Shown piece after piece: positions 22,966 through 31,750 of a stretch of DNA of 64,000 nt. The stretch spans positions 1,054,001-1,118,000 of the forward strand of contig NZ_CP110136.1 of NCBI RefSeq assembly GCF_025979705.1. Direction: 5' to 3'. The stretch is from Hymenobacter sp. YIM 151858-1. GTDB taxonomy: Bacteria; Bacteroidota; Bacteroidia; Cytophagales; Hymenobacteraceae. Numbering within the stretch: the first letter of the stretch is position 1; every line of letters starts with the position of its first letter. Below the pieces are notes generated by a model. The model ran no database searches. It had not been told where the DNA came from and saw only the letters and a list, made by a program, of their open reading frames with translations. The translations under genes were made by a program, and so were the position numbers.

Positions 22966-24099
22966 ATGTCCGAAACGGCAGAAAATCAATCCTTACCGAC
23001 GGCGGAACCCTCGCTGGCCGATGCGTTCCGCAACGCCGTGCCCGTGGGCCAGGCCGCGCCCGCCCCGGCCCAAACGCCGGAAGTTTCCGCGCCCGCAGCC
23101 GACGCTGCGGCCATTGCGCCGGGAACCGTAGATTCCGCCCCGCAGGCCGTAGCCCCGGCCGAACCCGCCGCCCCCCAAGCGCCCGCCTTTGACGAGGCTG
23201 CCTACCTGCGCGAGAAGTTCGGCGTGGAAACGCCCGCCGCCCTCGCCGAGCGCCTGAAGGCCGCCGAGGAAGCACAAACGCTCAAGCAGCAACTGGCCGA
23301 GGAAAACGCCCTGCGCAAGTGGGTTCACGACAACCCGCAGGAGGCCCGTGCCTACTTCGAGCTGCAAAGCACCGACTTCGAGGCAATGGACACCAAGGAG
23401 GTGTTGCGCGCCAAATTCCTGCACGACAACCCCGGCCTGACCGGGCGCTTGGCGGAAGTAAAGTTTGAGCGCGAGTTCGCCACCAAATACGGCGCGGCTG
23501 ATTTCGACGACCCCGACTCCATCGAGGCCGAGGAAGCCCGCCTGATGCTCGACTACGACGGCACGCAAGCCCGCGCCGCGATGAATACGATCAAGGAGGA
23601 AGCGAAACAAAAGCTGCCCGCTCCCGCCACCCCGGCCGAATCCGGCCCGAGCGCGGAGGAGGTAGCCCAGTACGAGGCCAACTGGATCAGCGGCGTGGAG
23701 CAATCCATCGCCGAAGACCTCGACATCGAGTTCCCCACGGACGGCGACCAGACCATTTCGGTGAAGCTCACCAAGGACGACCTCGCCATCCTGAAAGACC
23801 AGATGCTCGACCCCATCGGCTCCTTGCAGGCCGAAGTAGTAAAGGACGGGCAAAACGATTTCAGCGCCCTGTTGCGCCGCTCCATCGGCGGCAACCCCCA
23901 AGTCATGAAAGTCGCGCTGCAAAGAGCCTTTGAAGCGGGCAAGAAAAGCGTGGGGGCCGTGATTCCGATGAGCACCGCCGTCAACCCGCCCGCCGCAGTA
24001 GCCCCCACCGTTGCTTCGGGCAGCGACCGGGGCGGCCTCGCCAACGCGTTCCGCCAGGCCGCGCAGCAGGCCCAGTACCAAAACAACTTGCACCGCTAA
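22966..24099 (+). CDS. Capsid scaffolding protein
   Basis: 377 aa from the ATG at 22966 (a TTG at 22942 is in frame). Typical scaffold make-up: a disordered Ala/Pro-rich N-terminus (~20-85), a helical acidic middle (LAERLKAAEEAQTLKQQLAE), and a C-terminal region ending in a helix-prone tail (GGLANAFRQAAQQAQYQNN). It lies immediately before the major capsid gene. It should direct prohead assembly and then leave or be cleaved. Confidence 0.75.
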   Translation: MSETAENQSLPTAEPSLADAFRNAVPVGQAAPAPAQTPEVSAPAADAAAIAPGTVDSAPQAVAPAEPAAPQAPAFDEAAYLREKFGVETPAALAERLKAAEEAQTLKQQLAEENALRKWVHDNPQEARAYFELQSTDFEAMDTKEVLRAKFLHDNPGLTGRLAEVKFEREFATKYGAADFDDPDSIEAEEARLMLDYDGTQARAAMNTIKEEAKQKLPAPATPAESGPSAEEVAQYEANWISGVEQSIAEDLDIEFPTDGDQTISVKLTKDDLAILKDQMLDPIGSLQAEVVKDGQNDFSALLRRSIGGNPQVMKVALQRAFEAGKKSVGAVIPMSTAVNPPAAVAPTVASGSDRGGLANAFRQAAQQAQYQNNLHR

Positions 24100-24111
24100 T
24101 TCTAGCCCCTC

Positions 24112-25494
24112 ATGCCCTCTACTTTTGCGGCCTCTGCCGCCGTTCCCAACAGCGCGGCCAATTACGGCACCAGCACCTCGCAGCTCGTAACCGCCGACGA
24201 CTTTATCCAGAACCGCGACATCTTGGAAGCGGTTGACCCGACGTGGGTGGACGACAACTTTATCTCGTTCCTGGAAATCGCCAAGAACCGCTTGGTGAAG
24301 GCCGCCTCGTTCAACCACTACGAGGAAGGCTTGCTGTTCCGCGCCGTCAAGCCGCTGGCGGAAGTCGGCACGGGCTCGGCGGGTTCGGTAACCTTTACCC
24401 TCTCGGCCGACTCGTACACCAACGGGCAGGCCCCCATCAAGCAAAACGACATCGTTCACCTCATCGGTGACATCTACGGCTTCGTATCGGCCGTAAGCGG
24501 CACGGGCACCGCCCAGCAGTTTACCGTCGTGCGCCGCGCCGGCACCACGGAGGACGTGCGCGCCGCCATCCTCGCCCACATTTCGGGCGGCAAGGCAATG
24601 GCCGTGCAGTTCAACGCGTGGGGCGAAGGCTCGGGCTTCCCGATTGCGGGCCTGATTCCGCAGGCCACCCGCTTCCAGGGCCAGTTCCAGACCATCAAGT
24701 CGTTCGCCGGCACCACGGGCGACGCCGACTCGACCACGATGGAAGTGAACTGGGAGGGCACCAAGTACCACTTCCAGATGCGGACGGTGAAGATGCTGAA
24801 AGCCCACCGCGTGCAGCAGAACCTCGCCCTGATGTTCTCGCCCGGCGGCTCGTTCAACGACGCCTCGAACGCCTCGATTCCGCTGACCGCCTCGCTGCGC
24901 GGCAACCTGAAGGCGCTGGGCAACAAGCTGCTCTACGACGGCACCGCCGGCTTCACGCTGGCCGACCTCGACAAGCTGGTAACCCAAATCAAGCTGCTCA
25001 CGGGCGACCGCGAGGTGCACGCCTTCTGCGGCCCGGTGATTCGCGGCCAGATCGAGGACTTGCTGCGCACCTTCACCAAGGACGGCGGCATCAGCTACAA
25101 CTCGTTCGGCGACGGCGACGCCAAGAAGCGCGCCATCGACCTGGGCTTCTCGACGGTGACCTACAAGGACATCACCATCCACTTCCAGGAGTACCGCCTG
25201 CACACCCAGCTCACCGGCCTGGATTGGCAGACCTACGACCGCGAGATGTACATCCTGCCCGCGAACATGATGCAGGTAACGCGCAAGGACGCCATCAACG
25301 GCGTGCAGACCCTGAGCCTGAACGCGCTGACCTTGTGCTACAAGTCGCAGTCGAACGGCGTAGACCGCCGCTTCATCGAAGTAAACCGGGGCATGGAAGA
25401 AACCCGCGCCGACTACCGCGAGAAACTGCTGCAATCGCAGGAAGGCTTGCAATACGTTGGGGTGCGGAAAGGCTTCTTCGTAGCGCCGCAGTAA
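24112..25494 (+). CDS. Major capsid protein
   Basis: 460 aa. Placed between scaffold and a strong terminator with optimal-looking codon use. It has the composition of an HK97-fold coat protein: an N-terminal arm (SAANYGTSTSQLVTADDFIQ), an extended-loop region around VTFTLSADSYTNGQAPI, and a C-terminal A-domain-like stretch (YKDITIHFQEYRLHTQ, then DREMYILPANMMQV). Assignment is by gene order and size; the fold itself was not tested. Confidence 0.8.
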   Translation: MPSTFAASAAVPNSAANYGTSTSQLVTADDFIQNRDILEAVDPTWVDDNFISFLEIAKNRLVKAASFNHYEEGLLFRAVKPLAEVGTGSAGSVTFTLSADSYTNGQAPIKQNDIVHLIGDIYGFVSAVSGTGTAQQFTVVRRAGTTEDVRAAILAHISGGKAMAVQFNAWGEGSGFPIAGLIPQATRFQGQFQTIKSFAGTTGDADSTTMEVNWEGTKYHFQMRTVKMLKAHRVQQNLALMFSPGGSFNDASNASIPLTASLRGNLKALGNKLLYDGTAGFTLADLDKLVTQIKLLTGDREVHAFCGPVIRGQIEDLLRTFTKDGGISYNSFGDGDAKKRAIDLGFSTVTYKDITIHFQEYRLHTQLTGLDWQTYDREMYILPANMMQVTRKDAINGVQTLSLNALTLCYKSQSNGVDRRFIEVNRGMEETRADYREKLLQSQEGLQYVGVRKGFFVAPQ

Positions 25495-25536
25495 ACGCAT
25501 CAGTTGGTTGGTAAGACAGAGTGATGCCTGTCAAGC

Positions 25537-25567
25537 AAAAGGCCCCGGAACTTCCGGGGCCTTTTCT
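25537..25567. terminator. Bidirectional terminator after the capsid gene
   Basis: A 12-bp stem AAAAGGCCCCGG (25537-25548) with 25554-25565, an AACTT loop, and T-rich ends on both strands. It lies between the capsid gene and the convergent HD-hydrolase gene. Confidence 0.9.
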
Positions 25568-25570
25568 TTT

Positions 25571-26086
25571 TCAAGCGAAAGTCGCATCGAGGCGGTGCCA
25601 CATGGGCTCAAATTCCAGCCACGCCGGACGCAGGAACTTGGCAAAGTGCGCCTGCTCGCTTCGGTAGCGATTGAGCATAGAACTGCCCATGTCGCGGGAA
25701 TACTCCGCGTTGGCGATGCGGTCAGCTATCTTCACGAAGGTAGCCAAGCGATTGCGGCTCATTTCCTCATAATAGGCGTCGCAGTGCCGGTCTGCCCGCG
25801 AGCGGCCCTTGGGCGTTGCCAGCAGGTAAGCGATTTCCGCTACCGCTTCGTTGGTGGCGGCCTTCACGTCGTTGTAGGTCACTCGGCAATCCTCGATCAC
25901 ATCATGCACCCACGCTCCGGCAAAGGCGTGGTGCAGGTCTTGCAGATCGGGCAGTAGGTGCGTGAAGTTGCAACAGACCGCGTGAACCTGCTCTAAGTGC
26001 ATGGTATAGGGAAACCCGTCGTAAAACTGGCCCGCGTGCTGGGCGGTTGCGTATTGCTGCGCCCGCGTGTTGATAGAGTGCTTCAT
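25571..26086 (-). CDS. SpoT/MESH1-type HD-domain hydrolase
   Basis: 171 aa, one catalytic domain. H17, H30, H61-D62 with the HDxxED signature (VHDVIEDC, 61-66) and D122 in VKIADRIANAEYS match the metal and substrate residues of (p)ppGpp hydrolases of the SpoT/MESH1 (small alarmone hydrolase) type, in the expected order. These cleave the 3'-pyrophosphate of (p)ppGpp with Mn2+. No synthetase domain is present. ATGA overlap with the membrane-protein gene upstream, in a leftward two-gene unit with its own promoter. A counter-stress or anti-abortive-infection role is an inference. Confidence 0.85.
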   Translation of the reverse strand: MKHSINTRAQQYATAQHAGQFYDGFPYTMHLEQVHAVCCNFTHLLPDLQDLHHAFAGAWVHDVIEDCRVTYNDVKAATNEAVAEIAYLLATPKGRSRADRHCDAYYEEMSRNRLATFVKIADRIANAEYSRDMGSSMLNRYRSEQAHFAKFLRPAWLEFEPMWHRLDATFA

Positions 26087-26286
26087 CGCGCTAACAGGTG
26101 AATTGCCATGAGCACGACAACTGCCACGAGAAAAATCACCACGGCACCCACGAATACCATAAACGTGCCCAAGCCACTAAAGTAACCGCCCGTTTCTTTC
26201 GCGGCGGCGCTGCGTACCCAAAGCGCCAGCAATAGCACTACGGGCACCAGTAGCCAATAGTGGGAGAGGTGTAGGTTTATATCCAT
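26083..26286 (-). CDS. Small membrane protein coupled to the HD hydrolase
   Basis: 67 aa from the ATG at 26286; an ATG at 26304 would start inside the promoter. Two membrane segments (HYWLLVPVVLLLALWV and MVFVGAVVIFLVAVVVLMAI) with a short loop. First gene of the HD-hydrolase unit, whose ATG overlaps its stop. Confidence 0.7.
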   Translation of the reverse strand: MDINLHLSHYWLLVPVVLLLALWVRSAAAKETGGYFSGLGTFMVFVGAVVIFLVAVVVLMAIHLLAR

Positions 26287-26290
26287 GCTG

Positions 26291-26298
26291 TAAACGTA
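26291..26298 (-). promoter_or_regulatory. Promoter of the HD-hydrolase unit
   Basis: Leftward TACGTTTA, 4 bp before the ATG at 26286, so the transcript would be nearly leaderless. Divergent from the late promoter at 26336-26349. Confidence 0.55.
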
Positions 26299-26335
26299 CA
26301 TCAATTACAGATTCAAGGCAAGCAGACAGCCGTAA

Positions 26336-26349
26336 AAATTTGTACCTTG
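26336..26349 (+). promoter_or_regulatory. Late promoter, GTACCTTG class
   Basis: AAATTTGTACCTTG followed by ACAGCA, 25 bp before the ATG at 26375. The same ACAGCA follows the copy at 41693. Confidence 0.65.
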
Positions 26350-26374
26350 ACAGCAGCCAACCAACGTTCCGCAC

Positions 26375-27256
26375 ATGGATACGATCAAGTACAACGACAT
26401 CAGCCCCAAGCTCGCCGCGCTGATCCCGCCCTTCCCCAAGGGCAAAACCGTTACCTACCGCCTGCTCGCGGCCAACGCCGTCTTCAACGAGGTGCAGGAG
26501 GACAACACGCTCGTTTCGCGCCGCGTGGAAACCTCGCCCACCTACATCACGGCGCAGTGCAGCATCTACGACCCGTTTCAGGAAACGGACGTGTACCTGA
26601 TGGTGTCGAAGGGCTCGCGCCTCGTGGGCAACCCCGGCCAGCAGCAGCGCATCCCCAACGTGGAGTACATCGCCTTCGGCCCCACGGGCGAATGCACCCT
26701 GACCGAGCAGCAGATGGCGACCTACCGCCACATGGAACTCATGCCCTCGAACAAGAGCAACGTGGTGCCGGGCGCGACCATGCCCGAAACCGGCTTCCTG
26801 TTCGAGCGCGTAGACCCGGAGAAAACCGAGCGCGAACTGGCCGCCCGTGGCCGCCTCGTGGTGAAGGTACAGGCCCTGCTCAACGAGCTGACCGAGGCCG
26901 AGCTGCGCGCCCTGGCCGGCAAACTCGGCCGCGCCACCGACGGCACCGAGGACGCCGTGTTCAACGACCTTATCAGCGTGGCCTCGGGCTCGCCGGAGAA
27001 GGTGTTCGACTTCCTCTCGGGCGGCGAGCTGAAAGTAAGCGCGCTGATCGACGAAGCCCTGAGCCTGAAAGTGATCGAGTTCGTGGGCGAAAAGCAGCAG
27101 TGGGAGCAGACCAGCAACCGCGCCGCCGTGCTGCAAGTGCCGCAGGGCGAGCCCAAGGACAAACTGCTGGAATACCTGCTCGGTGACCAGGGGCAGAAAG
27201 CCAAGATCGCGCTGCAATCGGCCGTGAGCGAGGCCCAAAAGCGCAAGAAAAAGTAA
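26375..27256 (+). CDS. Virion protein, unknown
   Basis: 293 aa. The N-terminal ~140 residues are beta-rich (GKTVTYRLLAANAVFNEVQE, then DVYLMVSKGSRLVGN), and the C-terminal half is helical with a Lys-rich end. Follows the capsid gene across an accessory insertion, in the place of a head-decoration, head-completion or early connector protein. No family recognised. Confidence 0.6.
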   Translation: MDTIKYNDISPKLAALIPPFPKGKTVTYRLLAANAVFNEVQEDNTLVSRRVETSPTYITAQCSIYDPFQETDVYLMVSKGSRLVGNPGQQQRIPNVEYIAFGPTGECTLTEQQMATYRHMELMPSNKSNVVPGATMPETGFLFERVDPEKTERELAARGRLVVKVQALLNELTEAELRALAGKLGRATDGTEDAVFNDLISVASGSPEKVFDFLSGGELKVSALIDEALSLKVIEFVGEKQQWEQTSNRAAVLQVPQGEPKDKLLEYLLGDQGQKAKIALQSAVSEAQKRKKK

Positions 27257-27259
27257 CCC

Positions 27260-27958
27260 ATGCCCAAGCGCATCCACGCTATTGTCCGCACCGTTCGCGC
27301 CCTTGCCGATGAGCAGGGCTCGAACGTGTCGCCTTCCCGCCTCAACGCCCTGCTGCCCACGGTCAGCCAGGAGTTGTTCAACCACTTCCTCGGCCGCCCC
27401 GAAGACGGTACGCGCCAGCCCGCCTACCAGATCAACACCCGCGTTTCGGTGGCGCTCTGGCCGTTTCTGAAGGAGCAGGCGTACTCCACGAGCGAGGCGG
27501 CGATTGCGGCAGGGTTGGCGCGGCGCATGGACGCGCAGGGCAACCTGACGGCTCCGAGCGACTTGTGTTACCCCACGGCCATCCGCGTACCCGGTGCGAA
27601 GGTGGCCGTGGACTTGCTCGACGACGCGCAGCTTGACCACCGCCTGAACTGCCCGATTACCGGCCCCACGCCGGAGTACCCCTGCGCGGAAATGCGCCCC
27701 GGCTTCGGCTGGAAGCTCTACGGCGGGGCGGATAGCTGCACGGTGAAGTACCTCGCGTACCCGCCCGAGCCCAAGTACGCCTTCACCGTCGATGCCGACG
27801 ACAACGAGGTGTACGACGAGGCGAACTCGGTGGACACGGGCTGGGGCCGCGCCCACGAGCCCGACCTGGTAGCCCGCCTGCTCAAGTACCTAGGGCTTTC
27901 CATGCGCGAGGGCATGATGCAGCAAGCCGCGCAACTGCTGAGTCAAGAAAACGACTAA
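27260..27958 (+). CDS. Probable head-tail connector protein
   Basis: 232 aa. Starts with a basic helical region (MPKRIHAIVRTVRALADEQG), then PEDGTRQPAYQINTRVSVAL and a beta-rich section with DAQLDHRLNCPITGPTPEYP. Order between capsid and neck genes suggests a connector role. No recognised domain. Confidence 0.5.
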   Translation: MPKRIHAIVRTVRALADEQGSNVSPSRLNALLPTVSQELFNHFLGRPEDGTRQPAYQINTRVSVALWPFLKEQAYSTSEAAIAAGLARRMDAQGNLTAPSDLCYPTAIRVPGAKVAVDLLDDAQLDHRLNCPITGPTPEYPCAEMRPGFGWKLYGGADSCTVKYLAYPPEPKYAFTVDADDNEVYDEANSVDTGWGRAHEPDLVARLLKYLGLSMREGMMQQAAQLLSQEND

Positions 27959-27964
27959 CCAACC

Positions 27965-28318
27965 ATGAAAGTCCAATACCTTACTCCTTACAAGGATGCA
28001 GCCGGTGTAGACATCGAGCAGTTCGCTCAAGACAACGGCTTGACCCTACAGGTAATTGAACGTGAGCCGGTCTATCCGCGCTGGTGTAAGCGGTTCTATG
28101 CTTTCCTGAGCGCCGATGGAAAGGGCTCTATCGGCATTAACGAGGACAAGTCACGAGACGGCATGGTTCGTTACGGGGTAGAAGACGGCGACACACCGAA
28201 TGAGGCGGTAGCGGCCTACGCCAAGCGTATTAGCAACCAAAAGCTTGTGTTAGAGCACCGCGCCGACGGAAGGCGAGAGGTGTACGCGCTCAACATTACA
28301 TTCACCCCCGCCGAGTAA
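27965..28318 (+). CDS. Accessory protein of lower GC, unknown
   Basis: 117 aa, alpha/beta (VYPRWCKRFYAFLSADGKGS, then TPNEAVAAYAKRISNQKLVL). Its codon choice is visibly more AT-rich than the flanking virion genes, suggesting later acquisition. The next gene starts right at its stop. Confidence 0.55.
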   Translation: MKVQYLTPYKDAAGVDIEQFAQDNGLTLQVIEREPVYPRWCKRFYAFLSADGKGSIGINEDKSRDGMVRYGVEDGDTPNEAVAAYAKRISNQKLVLEHRADGRREVYALNITFTPAE

Positions 28319-29077
28319 ATGGCTGACTACCCCTTCATTGCCCGCCCCGAAACCGACCGGCTGGACGTGCTCGCCGCCGAGGTGCATCGCATCGTGGCGG
28401 GCGGCAACGTCTCGGCCGATTCGCCCGTTGACCGCCGCGAGTGCCGCCTAGCGGTGCAGCACGCCTACGACGCCCGCAAGCAGGACGTAGCCAAGTACAA
28501 CGCCGACCGGCTGCAAAAGGACTTCACGGACCGACTGGCCGCCGACAAGGCCATCTACTTCGAGAACCTCGACGCCATCTACAAGTTCGACGGCACGGCC
28601 GACGCGTGGGTGCAGACCTGGGACAACTGGCCCGTGCACACCAACGACGACGGGGAGTACTACTGCCTCTTGCCGCAGGAGTTCGTTGCCATCCGCCGCT
28701 ACCAGAACCTGCCCGGCGAGGAGCTGGTACGCATGGCGGAGCCGCAGAAGGTGGTTGACCGCACCCGCCGCCAGTACCTGCCGCTGCGCCACGGCCAGGC
28801 CGCCGCGTGGCAGACGCTCTACGGCTCGATGGAAGGCAACTACGGTTTCCACCGCGAGGGCGATAGGCTGGTGCTGACCTACGCCTTGGGCAGCGCCCCG
28901 CCGCCCGACAAGGTATTGCGCTTGCAGGCCGTGATTCGCCCCAAGAGTGACACACTGCCCGAGCCGGGCTTGCTGGAAGCCATGAACGAGGAGGATATTC
29001 TGCGCCGCGCCGTGGCAATCGTCACCCGCACCCGCGCCGAAGACAAGATCAACGACAACAACGCCAACCTCGCCTAG
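28319..29077 (+). CDS. Neck/ring protein candidate
   Basis: 252 aa. Helical N-terminus and a beta-rich C-terminus with YCLLPQEFVAIRRYQNLPGE, then ADKAIYFENLDAIYKF. Shares general size and order with the following 244-aa protein, as in podoviruses with two or more ring or adaptor proteins below the portal. Family not recognised. Confidence 0.5.
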   Translation: MADYPFIARPETDRLDVLAAEVHRIVAGGNVSADSPVDRRECRLAVQHAYDARKQDVAKYNADRLQKDFTDRLAADKAIYFENLDAIYKFDGTADAWVQTWDNWPVHTNDDGEYYCLLPQEFVAIRRYQNLPGEELVRMAEPQKVVDRTRRQYLPLRHGQAAAWQTLYGSMEGNYGFHREGDRLVLTYALGSAPPPDKVLRLQAVIRPKSDTLPEPGLLEAMNEEDILRRAVAIVTRTRAEDKINDNNANLA

Positions 29078-29811
29078 TGAGCCAGTTCAGCACCATTGAT
29101 AAAGTCGTCAAGCAGACCTGCCAGCAGCTCGGCGACGCGCTCAACCGCAAGTACTTCGACCTGCTGCCGTACGCCTACGCGTGGCTGGGCGAACACCGCG
29201 CTTCCTCGTCCCGCGAGCTGAAGACCGTGCGCCTGTTCGTCGGCCCCGACCGCGTAGCCATGCTGCCCGACGACTACGTGGATTGGGTTACCGTGGGCCG
29301 CGAGTACGCGGGGCCGAAAGGGGAGGCGCTGGTCAGGAACCTCGCCTTCAACCCGCGCCTGTCGCTGCTCGACCCCGTGGAGCCGTTTCTAGACCGCGTG
29401 CCGCTCGACGAGTGCCCCGATACCGCGTGGCCCGTCTACCACTACGTCGGCGGCGAAAGCCCCGTGTGCGGCTACGGCTGGGGCGAGTACCGCGAGGAGT
29501 TCACCATCGACGCGCAGGAGCGCACCTTGCGCCTGTCCAGCCTGCTCAACCCCGACGAGCCGCTGTACTTCCAGTACGTGTCGAACGGGCTGAACCCGAG
29601 CGCCGCCACGCCGATTCACGAGTACTGCCACGAGAACCTGCGCTGGTATCTGCTCTGGCAGCTCTGGCTGATGAAGGGCGACAACCGCTACCAGGAGGCC
29701 GAGAAGAACTACTGGCGCACCCACCGCAAGATGAACGGGCGGCTCAAGCCCTACACGCAGGCCATGTTCGAGGCGCAGATGCGGGAAGCCTTCTCGCAAA
29801 CCCCGATGTAA
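29077..29811 (+). CDS. Tail-tubular/neck protein candidate
   Basis: 244 aa, GTG start sharing one base with the previous stop. VAMLPDDYVDWVTVGREYAG, then LYFQYVSNGLNPSAATPIHE and a terminal helical part with YLLWQLWLMKGDNRYQEAEK are typical of short-tailed phage adaptor/ring proteins (tail tubular protein A-like arrangement). It should join portal to tail hub. Followed by a strong terminator. Confidence 0.6.
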   Translation: MSQFSTIDKVVKQTCQQLGDALNRKYFDLLPYAYAWLGEHRASSSRELKTVRLFVGPDRVAMLPDDYVDWVTVGREYAGPKGEALVRNLAFNPRLSLLDPVEPFLDRVPLDECPDTAWPVYHYVGGESPVCGYGWGEYREEFTIDAQERTLRLSSLLNPDEPLYFQYVSNGLNPSAATPIHEYCHENLRWYLLWQLWLMKGDNRYQEAEKNYWRTHRKMNGRLKPYTQAMFEAQMREAFSQTPM

Positions 29812-29816
29812 ACAAG

Positions 29817-29844
29817 AAGCCCCGGTTCGTCGCCGGGGCTTTTT
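29817..29844. terminator. Intrinsic terminator after the neck genes
   Basis: Stem AAGCCCCGG (29817-29825) with 29833-29841, then TTTT. It faces the 3' end of a leftward operon. Confidence 0.85.
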
Positions 29845-29858
29845 GTGTGCAGGCAGGA

Positions 29859-30353
29859 CTACCCGCGCGGGTGGTCGCCGGGAATACGCGGCGGGGTTGC
29901 GACGTTGCGCAGCACCTGAGTATTCGTCGATTCAACAGGCGTGAAGTCGATGTAGAACTCCGCCTGCGGCTTAAATCCAGCCAAGGCGGTGCGGTTCTGA
30001 ATCATTAACTCGATGGAGCCGCAGGGTGTGGCATCCCAGAAGGTTTTGTTCTCGCCGCTGGTGCCGTATACGGGCGACAATTTAACGGTGGCCGACGTGC
30101 CGAAGTCTTGCACGTAGTCAACCTTGAATTTGGCACGGGTCGTGCTCATAGAGGGGTTGTTTAAGGGTGATGTGGTGGTTTGACGCTGCGCAGCATTGTA
30201 GTTTATATACCTATTCAGTAATACGTGTTGAATAGACACAAAATCAGCGTTATACACTTTGTTGGCCTGCTCGTTCGTCAGTGCTCCCGTTGCTAGGGCA
30301 TGGTCGATTGCGATTAGCAATTGTCCATACTCTTCTTTTTCATGTTCGGTCAT
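29859..30353 (-). CDS. Phage accessory protein, possibly two fused parts
   Basis: 164 aa as an open frame from the ATG at 30353. The C-terminal 96 residues, from an internal ATG at 30149 (MSTTRAKFKVDYVQDFGTSA), look like a common small phage protein with a closing FKPQAEFYIDFTPV. The N-terminal 68 residues are helical and unrelated in composition. Either the genes are fused in frame, or translation starts at 30149 and the upstream part is fortuitous. Last gene of the six-gene leftward operon. Confidence 0.6.
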   Translation of the reverse strand: MTEHEKEEYGQLLIAIDHALATGALTNEQANKVYNADFVSIQHVLLNRYINYNAAQRQTTTSPLNNPSMSTTRAKFKVDYVQDFGTSATVKLSPVYGTSGENKTFWDATPCGSIELMIQNRTALAGFKPQAEFYIDFTPVESTNTQVLRNVATPPRIPGDHPRG

Positions 30354-30362
30354 CTTCGGTGG

Positions 30363-30521
30363 TTATAAGTGTTGCGTGTAGCGATGGAATGCCTCCCGGA
30401 ATACACGGGTTGCAGCCCGAGTAGCCTGTTCGTGGCTGGCATGGCCGCTGCGCATCAAGAAGTAAGTCTTTTCCGCCTTGCGGTTGGCGGCGCTGTAGGC
30501 AAATACAGGAAGCAGGCTCAT
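30363..30521 (-). CDS. 52-aa basic protein
   Basis: MSLLPVFAYSAANRKAEKTY, then an Arg/His-rich helix (SHEQATRAATRVFREAFHRY). ATGA overlap with the upstream 151-aa gene supports translation. No family recognised. Confidence 0.55.
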   Translation of the reverse strand: MSLLPVFAYSAANRKAEKTYFLMRSGHASHEQATRAATRVFREAFHRYTQHL

Positions 30522-30973
30522 GCGTTCGGGTGCGCTTTAAAAAGTTTGCGCTTGTCGCGGAGTTGTTGCTCGACTTTCTTGTGTTCCTTCAGTTCGGCGG
30601 TGAGGCGCTGGGTAACGAAGCGGCACAAGTCCTCGCGAGAGGTGGCGTACACGGTTTTTAGGTCCGCTTTCGAGTCCGGTGAGGCCAGCGTGTAGTCCTC
30701 AAAGTTGGGGTATTCGCCAGCCGTGTAAATAATCCGCCGCTCGTCGTTTGGAACCACTGGGCCGAATCGGCAACCAGTAAACTGGTAGCGGTGATACTTC
30801 CACCGCTCTACCTTTTGGGCTGTTATCTGACGCGGGCCAGCGGGGCTAAACACCCAGATTTGTTCGGGATTTGCGGCCCACCGTTCCACCGTGGTATCGG
30901 CCCAGCCGACCAAGCCCATCCACTTGCCCCATCCATCTTCAGCGGGCAAGGCTTCGATTTCTGCTCTGGTCAT
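30518..30973 (-). CDS. Phage accessory protein, unknown
   Basis: 151 aa. Trp-rich N-terminus (DGWGKWMGLVGWADTTVERW) and a charged C-terminal helix (AELKEHKKVEQQLRDKRKLF). Start 2 bp after the previous stop (TAGCCATG). No family recognised. Confidence 0.6.
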   Translation of the reverse strand: MTRAEIEALPAEDGWGKWMGLVGWADTTVERWAANPEQIWVFSPAGPRQITAQKVERWKYHRYQFTGCRFGPVVPNDERRIIYTAGEYPNFEDYTLASPDSKADLKTVYATSREDLCRFVTQRLTAELKEHKKVEQQLRDKRKLFKAHPNA

Positions 30974-30975
30974 GG

Positions 30976-31254
30976 CTAGTACTTGCTGGCGGCTATCATT
31001 GCGAATCCCAGCGCCAAGGTTCTGTCGTCAGGACGCGGGAACGCGTGGCCGTACTTGTTTTTGATGCGGTTGGCTACGCCGGGTTTCTTACGGGCGAGAC
31101 ACTTCACATAAACGCGAAACGCCTTCCGGCCTTTGTTCTGCTGGTCGAGCTTGTCGCCAAAGGCAAGCATACCATCAATCAGCGACTGGTCAAAGTACGG
31201 GCGGGCGCTGCCGTTGATGAACTCATCAAGGTGCTTTCTCAGTTGGTCTTTCAT
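30976..31254 (-). CDS. Phage accessory protein, unknown
   Basis: 92 aa, basic and helical (MKDQLRKHLDEFINGSARPY, then KCLARKKPGVANRIKNKYGH). ATGA overlap with the gene upstream. No family recognised. Confidence 0.6.
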   Translation of the reverse strand: MKDQLRKHLDEFINGSARPYFDQSLIDGMLAFGDKLDQQNKGRKAFRVYVKCLARKKPGVANRIKNKYGHAFPRPDDRTLALGFAMIAASKY

Positions 31255-31748
31255 GGCGTTTGTTTTGGCAAGTCAGGGTAATTCGACCATTCGTCGGCCG
31301 CCCACAGAATCTGCTGCCCGGTAGTGGCATCATATGACACATTACCGCCGCAACGTCTGGCAGCCAAGGGCGCGGCGAACGTGGGTGTGTGCGAGTAAAC
31401 CGGCGTGTAGTAACCGGGCTGCCCCGTGGTCGTGCTCGGCTGCACCCACGCCAGCGTTACGTGGGGAACTGCCGTCAGAGCGGATTGCAGGCGGTGCTCC
31501 AAGTCCCGAATCCGGCTGATGGCTTGCGCTACTGGCTCCGTGCCCCATGTATCCCAGTTGAACGGCTTGCCGGGGCATACAGCCGACCACAGGTCATAAA
31601 GAGCGCCGCGCAGGGCTTTTTCCCGTTCGTTTTCCTCGCGCATGGCACGCAGCGCGGCGCCTTGTAGGCCGCCACGCTCGCCGTTGGAAGCAGTCTCGGT
31701 AAGCAGCGGCCCTTCCACGGGGCAGTTGTTGATGTCGCAGTCGTTCAT
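31251..31748 (-). CDS. Phage accessory protein, unknown
   Basis: 165 aa. A helical N-terminal half with RDLEHRLQSALTAVPH, then a Pro/Thr/Tyr-rich linker (PSTTTGQPGYYTPVYS), ending in an ILWAADEWSNYPDL tail. Four Cys are spread out. Unknown function. Confidence 0.55.
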   Translation of the reverse strand: MNDCDINNCPVEGPLLTETASNGERGGLQGAALRAMREENEREKALRGALYDLWSAVCPGKPFNWDTWGTEPVAQAISRIRDLEHRLQSALTAVPHVTLAWVQPSTTTGQPGYYTPVYSHTPTFAAPLAARRCGGNVSYDATTGQQILWAADEWSNYPDLPKQTP

Positions 31749-31750
31749 AA

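Noticed and set aside
22993-25500. 835-aa leftward ORF opposite scaffold and capsid genes
   Set aside because: Mirror frame of GC-rich coding DNA; low-complexity Gly/Val/Arg composition with no domain, and the + strand genes have clear function.
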